From the NCBI GenBank assembly GCA_964434105.1, contig CAYSTJ010000015.1, positions 22,850-86,849 of the forward strand: a DNA stretch of 64,000 nt. The letters are read 5' to 3'. Every line of letters starts with the position of its first letter. Within the stretch, counting starts at the first letter, position 1. Shown here one piece after another: positions 44,731 through 52,664 of this stretch. This stretch comes from CAYNST01 sp964434105 (GTDB lineage: Bacteria; Pseudomonadota; Gammaproteobacteria; Pseudomonadales; Cellvibrionaceae). Below the pieces are notes generated by a model. It ran no database searches. It had not been told where the DNA came from and saw only the letters and a program-made list of their open reading frames with translations. A program made the translations under genes and the position numbers.

Positions 44731-44940
44731 ACTACTATTCAGCACACGCTCCGATTTGCCCATAGCTGTGGTTAAAAATGGTCTCAAACCTGTGTGCAGC
44801 AGGTGAGGGTCGAACCCGGCCGCCCACGGGCGGAGCACGGGATGTGCGACGTATTTGCACGGGTAACTCACATTTTCCGCATTGCGCTGAACGCATTTGG
44901 AGCGCAATTTGAACCGTTACGGCATGAGCTGAATAGTTAC
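44731..44940 (-). repeat. Palindromic intergenic element, copy 6 (long form, reverse orientation)
   Basis: 210 bp in reverse orientation. On the plus strand it starts ACTACTATTCAGCACACGCT and ends GAGCTGAATAGTTAC (44926-44940). It holds a diverged version of the central insert. The element's right end faces fnr, 36 nt from its start codon, so its orientation relative to the gene is the same as in copies 1-5. Within 44941-45044 I see nothing else. Confidence 0.85.
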
Positions 44941-45044
44941 AGTTCGATTAGACCACAATTTTGGGGCTTCGGCACCAAATCATCGCTTAAATCCCCGGAT
45001 CATCCGTGCGTCAAGGGAAGAATAGAGCAGTGGGTCATGTCTTG

Positions 45045-45896
45045 TCAAAGACGTCGGATAACCGTTTCAACCGGTAATCGGGCTTCCTGAAGTGCTGCTT
45101 GATATGGCGCGAAGTGTTTGTAATTTTGCACCGCGAAGTGGCCAAATGTGGCGATGCCTCCTGGCCCTGGTTTAAGGCAGTCGGCGGCAGGTCGGATCAG
45201 TGGGGAATGCAGGCGTACGATCGCCTGGCGTTCAGCAGACCAGTAGTAGCCGCGGGATAAAAGCAGGTCGTCGGGGTACTCGACGCTGCCGGGCGAGCTG
45301 GTGCCACACAGCGTCAGGGTTTCCGGCTTAAGGCGCAGGCAGGTGGTCAGGGCCTGCTCCTGCTCAAGCCGATCGGTGGGCCACTTGATGATCAGGCTGA
45401 CAAACGCGATTCTGAAATCTTCCAGTTTGCCGATAACCGCTTTCAGGTGATCCGGGTGGCCTTTCTCTGCCACTCTGATAGCGATGTGGTTGAACTTAAG
45501 GCCCTTCAGTAGGGCGATATTTGATTTGGTGATGTCTCTGAGCCTTACGGAGACGGCGTGTTCAAACTTTTCCGCAGTGGAGACTCTGAGGCATTGGGCA
45601 AGCGCGTATACCAGTTCTGTCAGGGCGGGGGCGTCGAGGTTACCAAAGGGATCGCTAAGGTGGATGCGGGTTACCGGCCGACGCTTCAGTTGGGTGCTCC
45701 ACAGCCGCAGTTCCCGAATAACGTGATGGTGGTTCAAGTCAGACTGGCCGTTTGCGCGTAAACCGGGCAGGTTTATTTCCACAGCCAGCGGCGCAATGCT
45801 GTGCGCATTATACCGCCGCAGACCGGCTAGCGGGTCACCGGCAGGTTCGGGAACCCGTTCGCGGGGAAGTACAGACATGAGATCATCATTGGACAT
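45045..45896 (-). CDS. HemN-like protein without radical-SAM cysteines (probable pseudoenzyme)
   Basis: About 283 residues that line up with oxygen-independent coproporphyrinogen III oxidase: LAVEINLPGLRANG where HemN has LYVHIPFC and the CxxxCxxC loop, then IHLSDPFGNLDAPALTELV for the GGGTPT region, FNHIAIRV for the RLSMGVQ strand, and GGIATFGHFAVQNYKHFAPY for the HemN AIS-FG-YGQN-K motif. No CxxxCxxC is present and the C-terminal 100 or so residues after RLPV are missing. The frame is intact. Starts at 45920 (GTG), 45896 and 45878 are all possible. An FNR box upstream and a position near fnr resemble the usual setting of hemN. A regulatory or binding role, or early decay, are both possible. 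Confidence 0.65.
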   Translation of the reverse strand: MSNDDLMSVLPRERVPEPAGDPLAGLRRYNAHSIAPLAVEINLPGLRANGQSDLNHHHVIRELRLWSTQLKRRPVTRIHLSDPFGNLDAPALTELVYALAQCLRVSTAEKFEHAVSVRLRDITKSNIALLKGLKFNHIAIRVAEKGHPDHLKAVIGKLEDFRIAFVSLIIKWPTDRLEQEQALTTCLRLKPETLTLCGTSSPGSVEYPDDLLLSRGYYWSAERQAIVRLHSPLIRPAADCLKPGPGGIATFGHFAVQNYKHFAPYQAALQEARLPVETVIRRL

Positions 45897-45930
45897 GTAT
45901 AATAGTTTAGGTATAAACACGCCAACCGCC

Positions 45931-45944
45931 TTGATTCAAGTCAA
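45931..45944. promoter_or_regulatory. FNR/Anr box
   Basis: TTGATTCAAGTCAA matches TTGAT-N4-ATCAA with one mismatch. It lies between the divergent HemN-like gene and the lactate permease gene. Minus-strand -10 candidates TATACC and TATTAT are about 35-45 nt from its centre, which suits activation of the HemN-like gene. Confidence 0.6.
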
Positions 45945-46109
45945 TGGCGACGCGCAATTTCTTTTGCGGGGCTGCTGCGTCAATCGGTACCGCGCCTTCC
46001 GCAAACCAATTATTCAACGTGAAATCGACAGTGCGTTTCGCTCGGTGCCAGCAGGCCGCAGGTCTCCGGACGTTTGCCTTCAATTCGCATAAACCGGGGA
46101 ATGCGACTG

Positions 46110-47771
46110 ATGACGTCTCTACAGTTTGCCGCGGCGGTAACGCCCATAGTGGCGGTATTTGTGCTGCTGGTGCTGTTTCGACTGCCGGCTGCCCGCGCCA
46201 TGCCGCTCAGCCTTGCTGCCGCCATGGTTGTGTCGCTTTGGGTATGGAAGATGCCGATCGTGCATATGGCAGCAGCCGTGATCGAAGGCTGGCTGGTCGC
46301 GCTGTCGCTGCTCTGGATTGTCTTCGGCGCGATTACCCTGTTAAACGTTTTGCGCGCAACCCAGGCAATTGAGGTCATTCGATCCGGTTTTACCGGGCTT
46401 TCCCCCGACCGTCGTATCCAGGTCATCATCATTGCCTGGGCGTTCGGCGCCTTTCTGGAGGGTGCTTCCGGATTCGGTACGCCGGCGGCGATAGGCGCGC
46501 CGCTACTCGTGGCCCTCGGATTTCCGGCACTGCCTGCGGTGGTGATGGCGCTGATCGCGGATTCCAGTCCCGTTTCTTTTGGCGCTGTGGGTACGCCGAT
46601 TCTGATCGGTGTGGGAGAGGGCTTGCCGCAGGCGAATGCCGCCTTTCTACAGCAGGTGTCGGTCATGACGATCAGTATTGACCTGTTGGTGGCGAGTTTT
46701 CTGCCGCTCGTAATGTGCGCGCTGTTGACCCGGTTCTGGGGTCAAAACCGGTCCTGGCGGGAAGGCCTGGCGGTCTGGCCGTTTGCCCTCACTGCCGGGT
46801 TCCTTTTCACGGGTACGGCATGGCTGGTTGCCAGAACGCTGGGGCCGGAGTTCCCGACGATTATTGGTGGTCTGGTCACATTGGTCGCAACAACGATCAT
46901 GGCCAGAAATAATTGGTTAACGCCCCGTACGCCCTGGGGTTTTGGCGCTCACGCCACTTTGAACGACAATGTGTCATCCATTGATGCCCAGAACCTCAGC
47001 AGCACAGAGGGTGTCGACAGAGGCCCGTGCGACAATAGCCGAGCCAGCGTACCAATGACATTGCTAAGGGCGTGGTCGCCTTATATGCTCGTCGCGCTGC
47101 TGTTGTTGATCACACGCGTGGACGTGCTGCCGTTCAAGCAGTGGCTGGCGTCGGTCGTGCTGTCGAGCGGCGATATTTTCGGCACCGGCATTACAGCCCG
47201 CCTGCAACCGCTGTATCTGCCCGGTACTGTTTTTCTGCTGGTTGCCCTGTTCAGTGGGTACCAGCAAAAGGCTACGCCCGCGGCATTGCGAACGGCCTGG
47301 TCGGCCAGCATCAAAGCGCTGATTCCGACCGCGATCGCACTGGGTACAGCGGTACCCATGGTGAGAATATTCCTGCACACGGGGGTCAACGACGCGGGTC
47401 TGCTCTCTATGCCGCTCGCGCTGGCAGAACTGGCCGCCGGTACCTTCAACGACAGTTGGCTGGCGATGGCACCGGTCATCGGTGCGTTGGGTTCATTTAT
47501 TGCGGGCTCTGCCACATTTTCCAATATGATGTTCTCGGGATTCCAGTATGCCGTGGCAGACCAGTTGGGATTGCGACCATCGGTGGTGATTGCGCTTCAG
47601 GTGCTCGGTGCCAACGCCGGCAATATGATCTGTGTCGTCAATGTTGTGGCCGCAGCGTCAGTCGTTAACCTTACGGGCAGGGAGGGCCAGATAATCCGTT
47701 ATACGCTCGGACCGATGCTGTTTTATGTCATTGGCAGTGGGCTGGTTGCCATGTTACTGATTGCGGCGTAG
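46110..47771 (+). CDS. lldP: L-lactate permease family transporter
   Basis: An LctP/LldP proton symporter for lactate and glycolate in the inner membrane, about 553 residues with a dozen or more helices. The family signatures are EGASGFGTPAAIGAPLL, DSSPVSFGAVGTPI, and GSFIAGSATFSNMMF near the C-terminus. The start is 46110 or 46101, both in reach of GGGGA. There is no lld dehydrogenase next to it. It overlaps the convergent mnmC by 18 nt. The FNR box upstream may couple it to oxygen. Confidence 0.88.
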   Translation: MTSLQFAAAVTPIVAVFVLLVLFRLPAARAMPLSLAAAMVVSLWVWKMPIVHMAAAVIEGWLVALSLLWIVFGAITLLNVLRATQAIEVIRSGFTGLSPDRRIQVIIIAWAFGAFLEGASGFGTPAAIGAPLLVALGFPALPAVVMALIADSSPVSFGAVGTPILIGVGEGLPQANAAFLQQVSVMTISIDLLVASFLPLVMCALLTRFWGQNRSWREGLAVWPFALTAGFLFTGTAWLVARTLGPEFPTIIGGLVTLVATTIMARNNWLTPRTPWGFGAHATLNDNVSSIDAQNLSSTEGVDRGPCDNSRASVPMTLLRAWSPYMLVALLLLITRVDVLPFKQWLASVVLSSGDIFGTGITARLQPLYLPGTVFLLVALFSGYQQKATPAALRTAWSASIKALIPTAIALGTAVPMVRIFLHTGVNDAGLLSMPLALAELAAGTFNDSWLAMAPVIGALGSFIAGSATFSNMMFSGFQYAVADQLGLRPSVVIALQVLGANAGNMICVVNVVAAASVVNLTGREGQIIRYTLGPMLFYVIGSGLVAMLLIAA

Positions 47772-49847
47772 TGCGCGGATCAAAAATCGCGCGGGATGGA
47801 GATTTATGACCTGTGCCCGGCCCAGCGGCAAAGGTTCCCCGCACAGCATTGCTGCGATAAGCTCGGCGCAGATCGGGGTATAGGTCAATCCTTTGGAACC
47901 ATGTCCTGTGTTGACAAACAGTCCAGGCCAGTAATCGCCGGGCTTATCGATCACCGTTTTCGCGTTGGATCGATAGGGTGCAAAGCGCTGCTGCATGGTG
48001 TCGTACCGGGCAACTGGCCCTGCCAAGGGTAGATAATCGGGGGTAGTGCAGCGGGTGGCGACGCGCCCCGGCATTTGCGGGTCAACTGCAAGGTTGTCCA
48101 GATCCGGCGAGAGCCGCGCGGTCTGCAGCAGATTTTCCTGATGGTCTGACGCTGTGAGCGCCATATTGTCCGAATGGAGCCGAAACGTAGCGCCAAGACA
48201 ATGTCGATCGTCAATCGCCGGTGCAATATAACTGTTGCCGCAGAGTACGGTTCGCAACCGGCGGCTGGAATCCGTTGAACAGACATGACTGACCTGGCCG
48301 GGGATGGCCTTGAGCGGCAGATTCCGGCATTGCGACAGGTCGGCGGTCGCTGTCGCGCAGGCAACAACAATCGCATCAGTTTCAATTACCCGGGCGCCGC
48401 TGGCGTCGAAAACCTGCCAGGTGCGGTCAAGGCGCTGCAGGGAATGGACCGGGGTGTGGCTGAGTACCTCAATGCCCGGATGGTTCAACAGTGCCGCGCA
48501 CAGCCGGGAAGGCTGAAGCCAGCCGCTGCCGGGCATAAAGAGGGCGCCAAATCCGAGTTGTACCCCCGCCAGTTCGCCGGCCTGTGCGCCGGTCAACCAG
48601 CGCGCGAATGCGGGGTCGTTAAAACGCGCCGCAACCTGTTGATATTTCGCCTCCTGCTGGTGCGAAGTGGCGACCTGCAGCACGCCGCAGCGGCTGCCGG
48701 TCGACGCAAATAAGCCAGCTTCCTGGTAAAGCTGGCTTGCATACAGAAGGGCGTGGACGTTGAATTCGCCCAGCGCGCCGGGCGTGGCGGACAGCTTGCT
48801 GTAAAGGATCCCCTGCGCATTTCCGGATCCGCCCGCGCCGGGCGTCTCCCTTTCGATGACGGTAACCTTGAAGCCGCGTTTGGCCAGTGCCCAGGCGGTA
48901 TGGCAACCAGCCAGTCCCGCCCCGATGATGGCAACGGTCCGGACCGGCCTGACTGACCGTTCTGCCAGGTGCCAGGTGGGATCGATGGTGCTGTCGCCTG
49001 AAGTACGCAGTGTTGGCGGATCAGAGGTGCCACGGCCGACAGTGCTCTCAGGCGCGGTTGTAGCGGTGCTGTCAGAGAACACACCCGCCAGCATTTCCCG
49101 CTTGCGTCCATAGCCAGGTACTTTGTCTATGACAAAGCAACATTCAGTCAGTCCGCGCCGAACGCTTCCGGCGGCAGTAAACGTCGCGAGGGTGGTGCCC
49201 GGCTGGCTGAGTCTCGCGAGCACATCAAAAAGTTCCTGCCGCCACATGCCGGGGTTCCGCGCTGGTGCAAATCCATCGAGAAACCAGGCATCCACAGCAC
49301 GTGGTCGTATTTCAACGGCAGACCAGCCTGTTGTCAGGCTGGCCACGCCGGGTCCTGAAATGGACGTCGTCAATAGCTGCGACAAGCCTTCGCAGGCATC
49401 GTCAAAAATAAGTGTCAGGTGGACGTTATGTGCGATAGCCAGGCGATGCAGTCCGCGAATTGACACGGGCGGATAGCATTCGAGGAGTGTACGGGTATAC
49501 CGGGCGAGTTCGGGCCAGATCGCCAGGGCACGCGCCAGGTCGGTACGGGTTAACGGGAATGCTTCGACGCTGATAAAATGCAGCCGGGCATCGGGCGTTG
49601 CATGTTGCTGCCATAGCTGCCAGGTGCTGAGGAAATTGAGCCCCGTACCAAAACCGGTTTCTCCCACCACAAAACTTTGACCCGGTTGCAGCGATGAGAA
49701 ACGTTCGGCCAGTCTATTGTGATGTAAAAATACATACCGGCTTTCCTGGAGACCGTTGTCACGGGAAAAATAGACATCGTCAAATTGCGTGGAAATCGGT
49801 TGTCCGTCCGCGTCCCATTGCAGCTGCGCTGTGATTGTGTCGTTCAT
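47754..49847 (-). CDS. mnmC: Bifunctional tRNA (mnm5s2U34) synthesis protein MnmC
   Basis: 697 residues. The C-terminal FAD domain turns cmnm5U into nm5U and the N-terminal methyltransferase then makes mnm5U at tRNA wobble position 34. Visible: GETGFGTGLNFL (SAM site), DAWFLDGFAPARNPGMW (DUF752 signature), GAGLAGCHTAWALAKRGF (FAD Rossmann) and a C-terminal NTGHGSKGLTYTP. The start MNDTITAQLQW at 49847 fits the family. The two halves are separated by a low-complexity linker at about 245-285. Confidence 0.95.
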   Translation of the reverse strand: MNDTITAQLQWDADGQPISTQFDDVYFSRDNGLQESRYVFLHHNRLAERFSSLQPGQSFVVGETGFGTGLNFLSTWQLWQQHATPDARLHFISVEAFPLTRTDLARALAIWPELARYTRTLLECYPPVSIRGLHRLAIAHNVHLTLIFDDACEGLSQLLTTSISGPGVASLTTGWSAVEIRPRAVDAWFLDGFAPARNPGMWRQELFDVLARLSQPGTTLATFTAAGSVRRGLTECCFVIDKVPGYGRKREMLAGVFSDSTATTAPESTVGRGTSDPPTLRTSGDSTIDPTWHLAERSVRPVRTVAIIGAGLAGCHTAWALAKRGFKVTVIERETPGAGGSGNAQGILYSKLSATPGALGEFNVHALLYASQLYQEAGLFASTGSRCGVLQVATSHQQEAKYQQVAARFNDPAFARWLTGAQAGELAGVQLGFGALFMPGSGWLQPSRLCAALLNHPGIEVLSHTPVHSLQRLDRTWQVFDASGARVIETDAIVVACATATADLSQCRNLPLKAIPGQVSHVCSTDSSRRLRTVLCGNSYIAPAIDDRHCLGATFRLHSDNMALTASDHQENLLQTARLSPDLDNLAVDPQMPGRVATRCTTPDYLPLAGPVARYDTMQQRFAPYRSNAKTVIDKPGDYWPGLFVNTGHGSKGLTYTPICAELIAAMLCGEPLPLGRAQVINLHPARFLIRALRRNQ

Positions 49848-49854
49848 GCGAATG

Positions 49855-50385
49855 TTATACCGACAGACCGAACGCTGGCAGGATCTGTCGGCACCAGGCA
49901 TCAATACGAGACTCACTGAGTTCGAACTGGTTCTCGTCGTCCAGCGCAAGGCCTGCAAAGTGCCGGCCGTCGACTGTCAATGCCCGGGATGCCTCAAAAC
50001 TATACCCGTCTGTTGACCACTCACCGATAATGGTTGCCCCGCGTTCCAGCAGCTTTTGATGCAGATATCCCAGGGCATCCTGAAACCATTCCGGGTAGCC
50101 AATCTGGTCGCCCAACCCATAGAGCGCGACGATCTTGCCGGACAGTTGTAACTCCTCCAGATCTGGCCAGATATCGGCCCAGTCATCCTGTAACTCGCCA
50201 TAATCCCAGGTGGGAATACCGAATATCAGATACGGATAAAACTGCGCGGTAATTATTGGTGTATCGGCGATATTGAACAGATCGACCCTGTCCTCGCCGA
50301 TAAATGCGCGGATTTTTTCAGCCGCCATTTCCGTGTAACAGGTTGAGCTGCCGTAAAACAGACCGATCGGTGCCCGTCCATCCAT
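49855..50385 (-). CDS. fldB: Flavodoxin FldB type
   Basis: A 176-residue long-chain flavodoxin carrying FMN as a one-electron donor. The phosphate loop GLFYGSSTCYTEMAAEKI is the FldB form of the family motif, and GIPTWDYGELQDDW and GLGDQIGYPEWFQDALG give the two isoalloxazine loops. E. coli FldB has 173 residues. The ATG overlaps the stop of the CZB-domain gene by one base, so the two are coupled. Confidence 0.93.
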   Translation of the reverse strand: MDGRAPIGLFYGSSTCYTEMAAEKIRAFIGEDRVDLFNIADTPIITAQFYPYLIFGIPTWDYGELQDDWADIWPDLEELQLSGKIVALYGLGDQIGYPEWFQDALGYLHQKLLERGATIIGEWSTDGYSFEASRALTVDGRHFAGLALDDENQFELSESRIDAWCRQILPAFGLSV

Positions 50386-51269
50386 CAGGTTGTGCCGGGA
50401 CTGGCCGACCGGGTGTGTGTCAGTTCGGCAGCTATTGCGTCGACAGACTGTGATTCGGCAATCTCGGTGCTCAATTCGCTTAACAGCTGCAGAATCTGCG
50501 TGCTGGCTTCTTCCATTTTTTCGAGCGCTTTAAACGCGGCGGCTGAATCTTTTTGAAAGGCCTGAGTCAGCGCTTCAATGCCGTACTTGTGTACGTCCTG
50601 TTGAGGCTTTTCCAGCGCCCGATAGGCTGGATAGCCGTGGTACAGCTTGTACCCGTCGCCGTGGTAATACCATTGTCCCAGGCGCGACTTGGCGTAATCC
50701 GCGAAGTCGGCAATTGTTTTGTCGGACTTGCCCCAGAACAAGCGGTATATTTCGGTTTTCCAGATTATATGATCCAGTTTGGCGGTGACGAGGAAGCTTT
50801 TGTTGGCGGAATACTCGATGTTTCTGGCCATGAGAAGGGTCTGGTCTACAAAGTCCGTCAGCAAGGCATCAATGGCCGCTGTCGAGCCCGGGGCAACGGC
50901 ATTGTCCGTCAGCGCTTTGTCGCTTGAAGTCTTCAGGTGAGCGAAAAGCTCGTTGAAGCGTTGCTGGCTGATGTTGGTCCTGGCCAGTTGCTGCAGCTGC
51001 AGTTGGCCTTCCATCGCTGTCGATGAAAGCGCTTCGCGCACCTGTTGTATCGCATCTGCCGTGAACAGCCACAATCGTTGAAACTGCTCCTGCTCGCGCA
51101 GCAGTTTACAGACGTTGGCATGCTGCAGGTCTGCCACAATTTTTATTTTGCGGTGAAGTTGCAACTCGCGCTCCAATTCGGTAATACGACCTTTCAACCG
51201 GCTGACTTCATTCCTGCCTGTGTCGGTATCGGTCGGGGTTGAGAGCCAGCGGCTTATCGGGTTCAGCAT
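50385..51269 (-). CDS. CZB-domain-like cytoplasmic protein with two zinc ligands missing
   Basis: 294 residues: an N-terminal coiled coil (about 20-60), a helical middle, then a chemoreceptor zinc-binding (CZB)-like domain at about 160-235. CZB domains sense zinc or hypochlorous acid through H-x3-C-x..H-x3-H ligands. Here the first His (LDHIIWK) and the last (DVHKYG) are kept, but the Cys is Ser (SRLGQWYY) and the third ligand is Gln (KPQQDVH). No membrane or signalling domain is attached. The link with fldB suggests a redox role, and zinc binding is doubtful. Confidence 0.7.
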   Translation of the reverse strand: MLNPISRWLSTPTDTDTGRNEVSRLKGRITELERELQLHRKIKIVADLQHANVCKLLREQEQFQRLWLFTADAIQQVREALSSTAMEGQLQLQQLARTNISQQRFNELFAHLKTSSDKALTDNAVAPGSTAAIDALLTDFVDQTLLMARNIEYSANKSFLVTAKLDHIIWKTEIYRLFWGKSDKTIADFADYAKSRLGQWYYHGDGYKLYHGYPAYRALEKPQQDVHKYGIEALTQAFQKDSAAAFKALEKMEEASTQILQLLSELSTEIAESQSVDAIAAELTHTRSASPGTT

Positions 51270-51387
51270 TTCGGGAATGCTCCTGTATTATGCGACGGAT
51301 AATTCGGTCTTTGTGCCGTTGATGCTTGAATACTACCACTGTTCCGTTGCGAATAGGTTGGTGCATTTTGTGAACTGGTCGATAGTA

Positions 51388-52221
51388 TCAGGCCCGACTG
51401 TTGATGACGCCGCCGATGGTTTCGGCAAGTTGGTAACCTGTTAAAAATCGCGGCCTGGTGGGGGTGTCGTGGCGGTGTTCATCGGTTGATGGTGGCCCCG
51501 GGCTGGTGTTCCGCCGGTCAGCGACAGTGTTCCCATCGTCCAGTGCGGCCGGGGTGGTCGCGTCGACTGCGCCATCGGCGGTCGCCGGTTGTTCGTCCCC
51601 GTGCGTCGCTTTTTCAGCCGGGGTTTCGGATCCAGTGCTTTCTGCCAGTTCCTGTCTTGCCTGCGCCTCGAGACGGGATGCTTCAGCGGCGACTTTCATG
51701 TCCTGTGGGGACGGTTCGGCGGGTGCCAGCGCCGCCCGGCGAATAGTCTGTGCCTTGAGCAGTGTTTCTTCCGGCGTGGAGGCGGGACCGACGCTGATTG
51801 AAACCTCGCCGCCAACCGCGTAGTTAACGCCGTTGGGCCCGCGTTCGTACTGGTAAACCGCACCGCCCGCATAACGGCCACCAACAGCCACATGGGCCTG
51901 TTCGTGTGCACGTACTTCACGATCGCGTGCGGCCAGTTCCTTGATTCGGGCGGCGTCCACCAGTTGCTGTTGGTGTTCGGCGGTGTCGCGTGCCTTGCGT
52001 TGCGCTTCTATCCGTGGGTCGTCGTACACGGGCGTTGCGGCGCTTTCGCGTACTTCAACCGGCGTCTGGCCATACAGGCCGTCGGGTTCCCGGGCCGGGC
52101 TTTTCGTCGTCTCAATCGCAACAGTGCTTTCCGGCGCGTGCGAACCGTCCAGCCCCGGCGTTCGTCCGGTATGGCCGACAGATGTAAAAGCAGTTGCACT
52201 GGTGACGGAAGAAATCAGCAT
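51388..52221 (-). CDS. Putative SprA-family metalloprotease (CJM1_0395 family)
   Basis: 277 residues, Pro/Ala/Glu-rich at both ends. The conserved core has an HEQAH zinc-type motif (about 108-112) in REVRAHEQAHVAVGGRYAGG, then YERGPNGVNYAVGGEVSISV. This is the SprA-related family (PF12118), annotated elsewhere as putative metalloprotease. Proteolysis has not been shown to my knowledge. There is no signal peptide. The low-complexity C-terminal 80 residues are probably disordered. Confidence 0.8.
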   Translation of the reverse strand: MLISSVTSATAFTSVGHTGRTPGLDGSHAPESTVAIETTKSPAREPDGLYGQTPVEVRESAATPVYDDPRIEAQRKARDTAEHQQQLVDAARIKELAARDREVRAHEQAHVAVGGRYAGGAVYQYERGPNGVNYAVGGEVSISVGPASTPEETLLKAQTIRRAALAPAEPSPQDMKVAAEASRLEAQARQELAESTGSETPAEKATHGDEQPATADGAVDATTPAALDDGNTVADRRNTSPGPPSTDEHRHDTPTRPRFLTGYQLAETIGGVINSRA

Positions 52222-52340
52222 GGGTCGAACGTAGTTTCAAAAGGCATCACCTAAAGAATAGACGAGTTCCATTGCGTTGAACGGTCAGTCGTCGCGTCGA
52301 CCAACTTGGGCCTTTACAAGCGCGAGCGCTCGTAATAGCA

Positions 52341-52356
52341 TACTAGTACATGAGTA
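52341..52356 (+). promoter_or_regulatory. TrpR operator over the trpR start codon
   Basis: TACT-N8-AGTA (52341-52344 and 52353-52356) has the same half-sites and spacing as I recall for the E. coli trpR operator. A TTTACA-N17-TAGCAT promoter (52313-52341) would start transcription at about 52348, so the operator covers start site and start codon and the mRNA would be nearly leaderless. Confidence 0.65.
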
Positions 52357-52664
52357 CATCCAACGATTACAGACAGCAACTGATGCGAATGCTTTGCCGG
52401 ATTATAGACCCGGCGGAGATGGACGCCGTTCTGGATGCGCTGCTGACCGCCAGAGAGCTGGAAGAGGTGACACACCGGGTCCAGATATTTCGGCATTTGG
52501 CGGATCAGCGCCCCCAGCGGGAAATTGCTGCGACTTTGGGCGTCGGGATTGCGACGGTGACCCGCGGCGCGCATGCCTGCCGGAGCGGAGGCGGGCGCGT
52601 GATTCTGCGTTACCTGTCCGGCCTGGATGACGGTCATCAGGAAGAGGTAGAGGAAGATAAATGA
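52350..52664 (+). CDS. trpR: Trp operon repressor
   Basis: A tryptophan-dependent dimeric repressor of 104 residues. The helix-turn-helix with GVGIATVTRG is nearly identical to the E. coli GAGIATITRG. THRVQIFRHLADQ corresponds to the tryptophan-pocket helices. No Shine-Dalgarno precedes the ATG, consistent with a nearly leaderless mRNA. The stop overlaps the trpE ATG by 4 nt, so this is first gene of a trpR-trpE-trpG operon. Confidence 0.92.
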   Translation: MSTSNDYRQQLMRMLCRIIDPAEMDAVLDALLTARELEEVTHRVQIFRHLADQRPQREIAATLGVGIATVTRGAHACRSGGGRVILRYLSGLDDGHQEEVEEDK

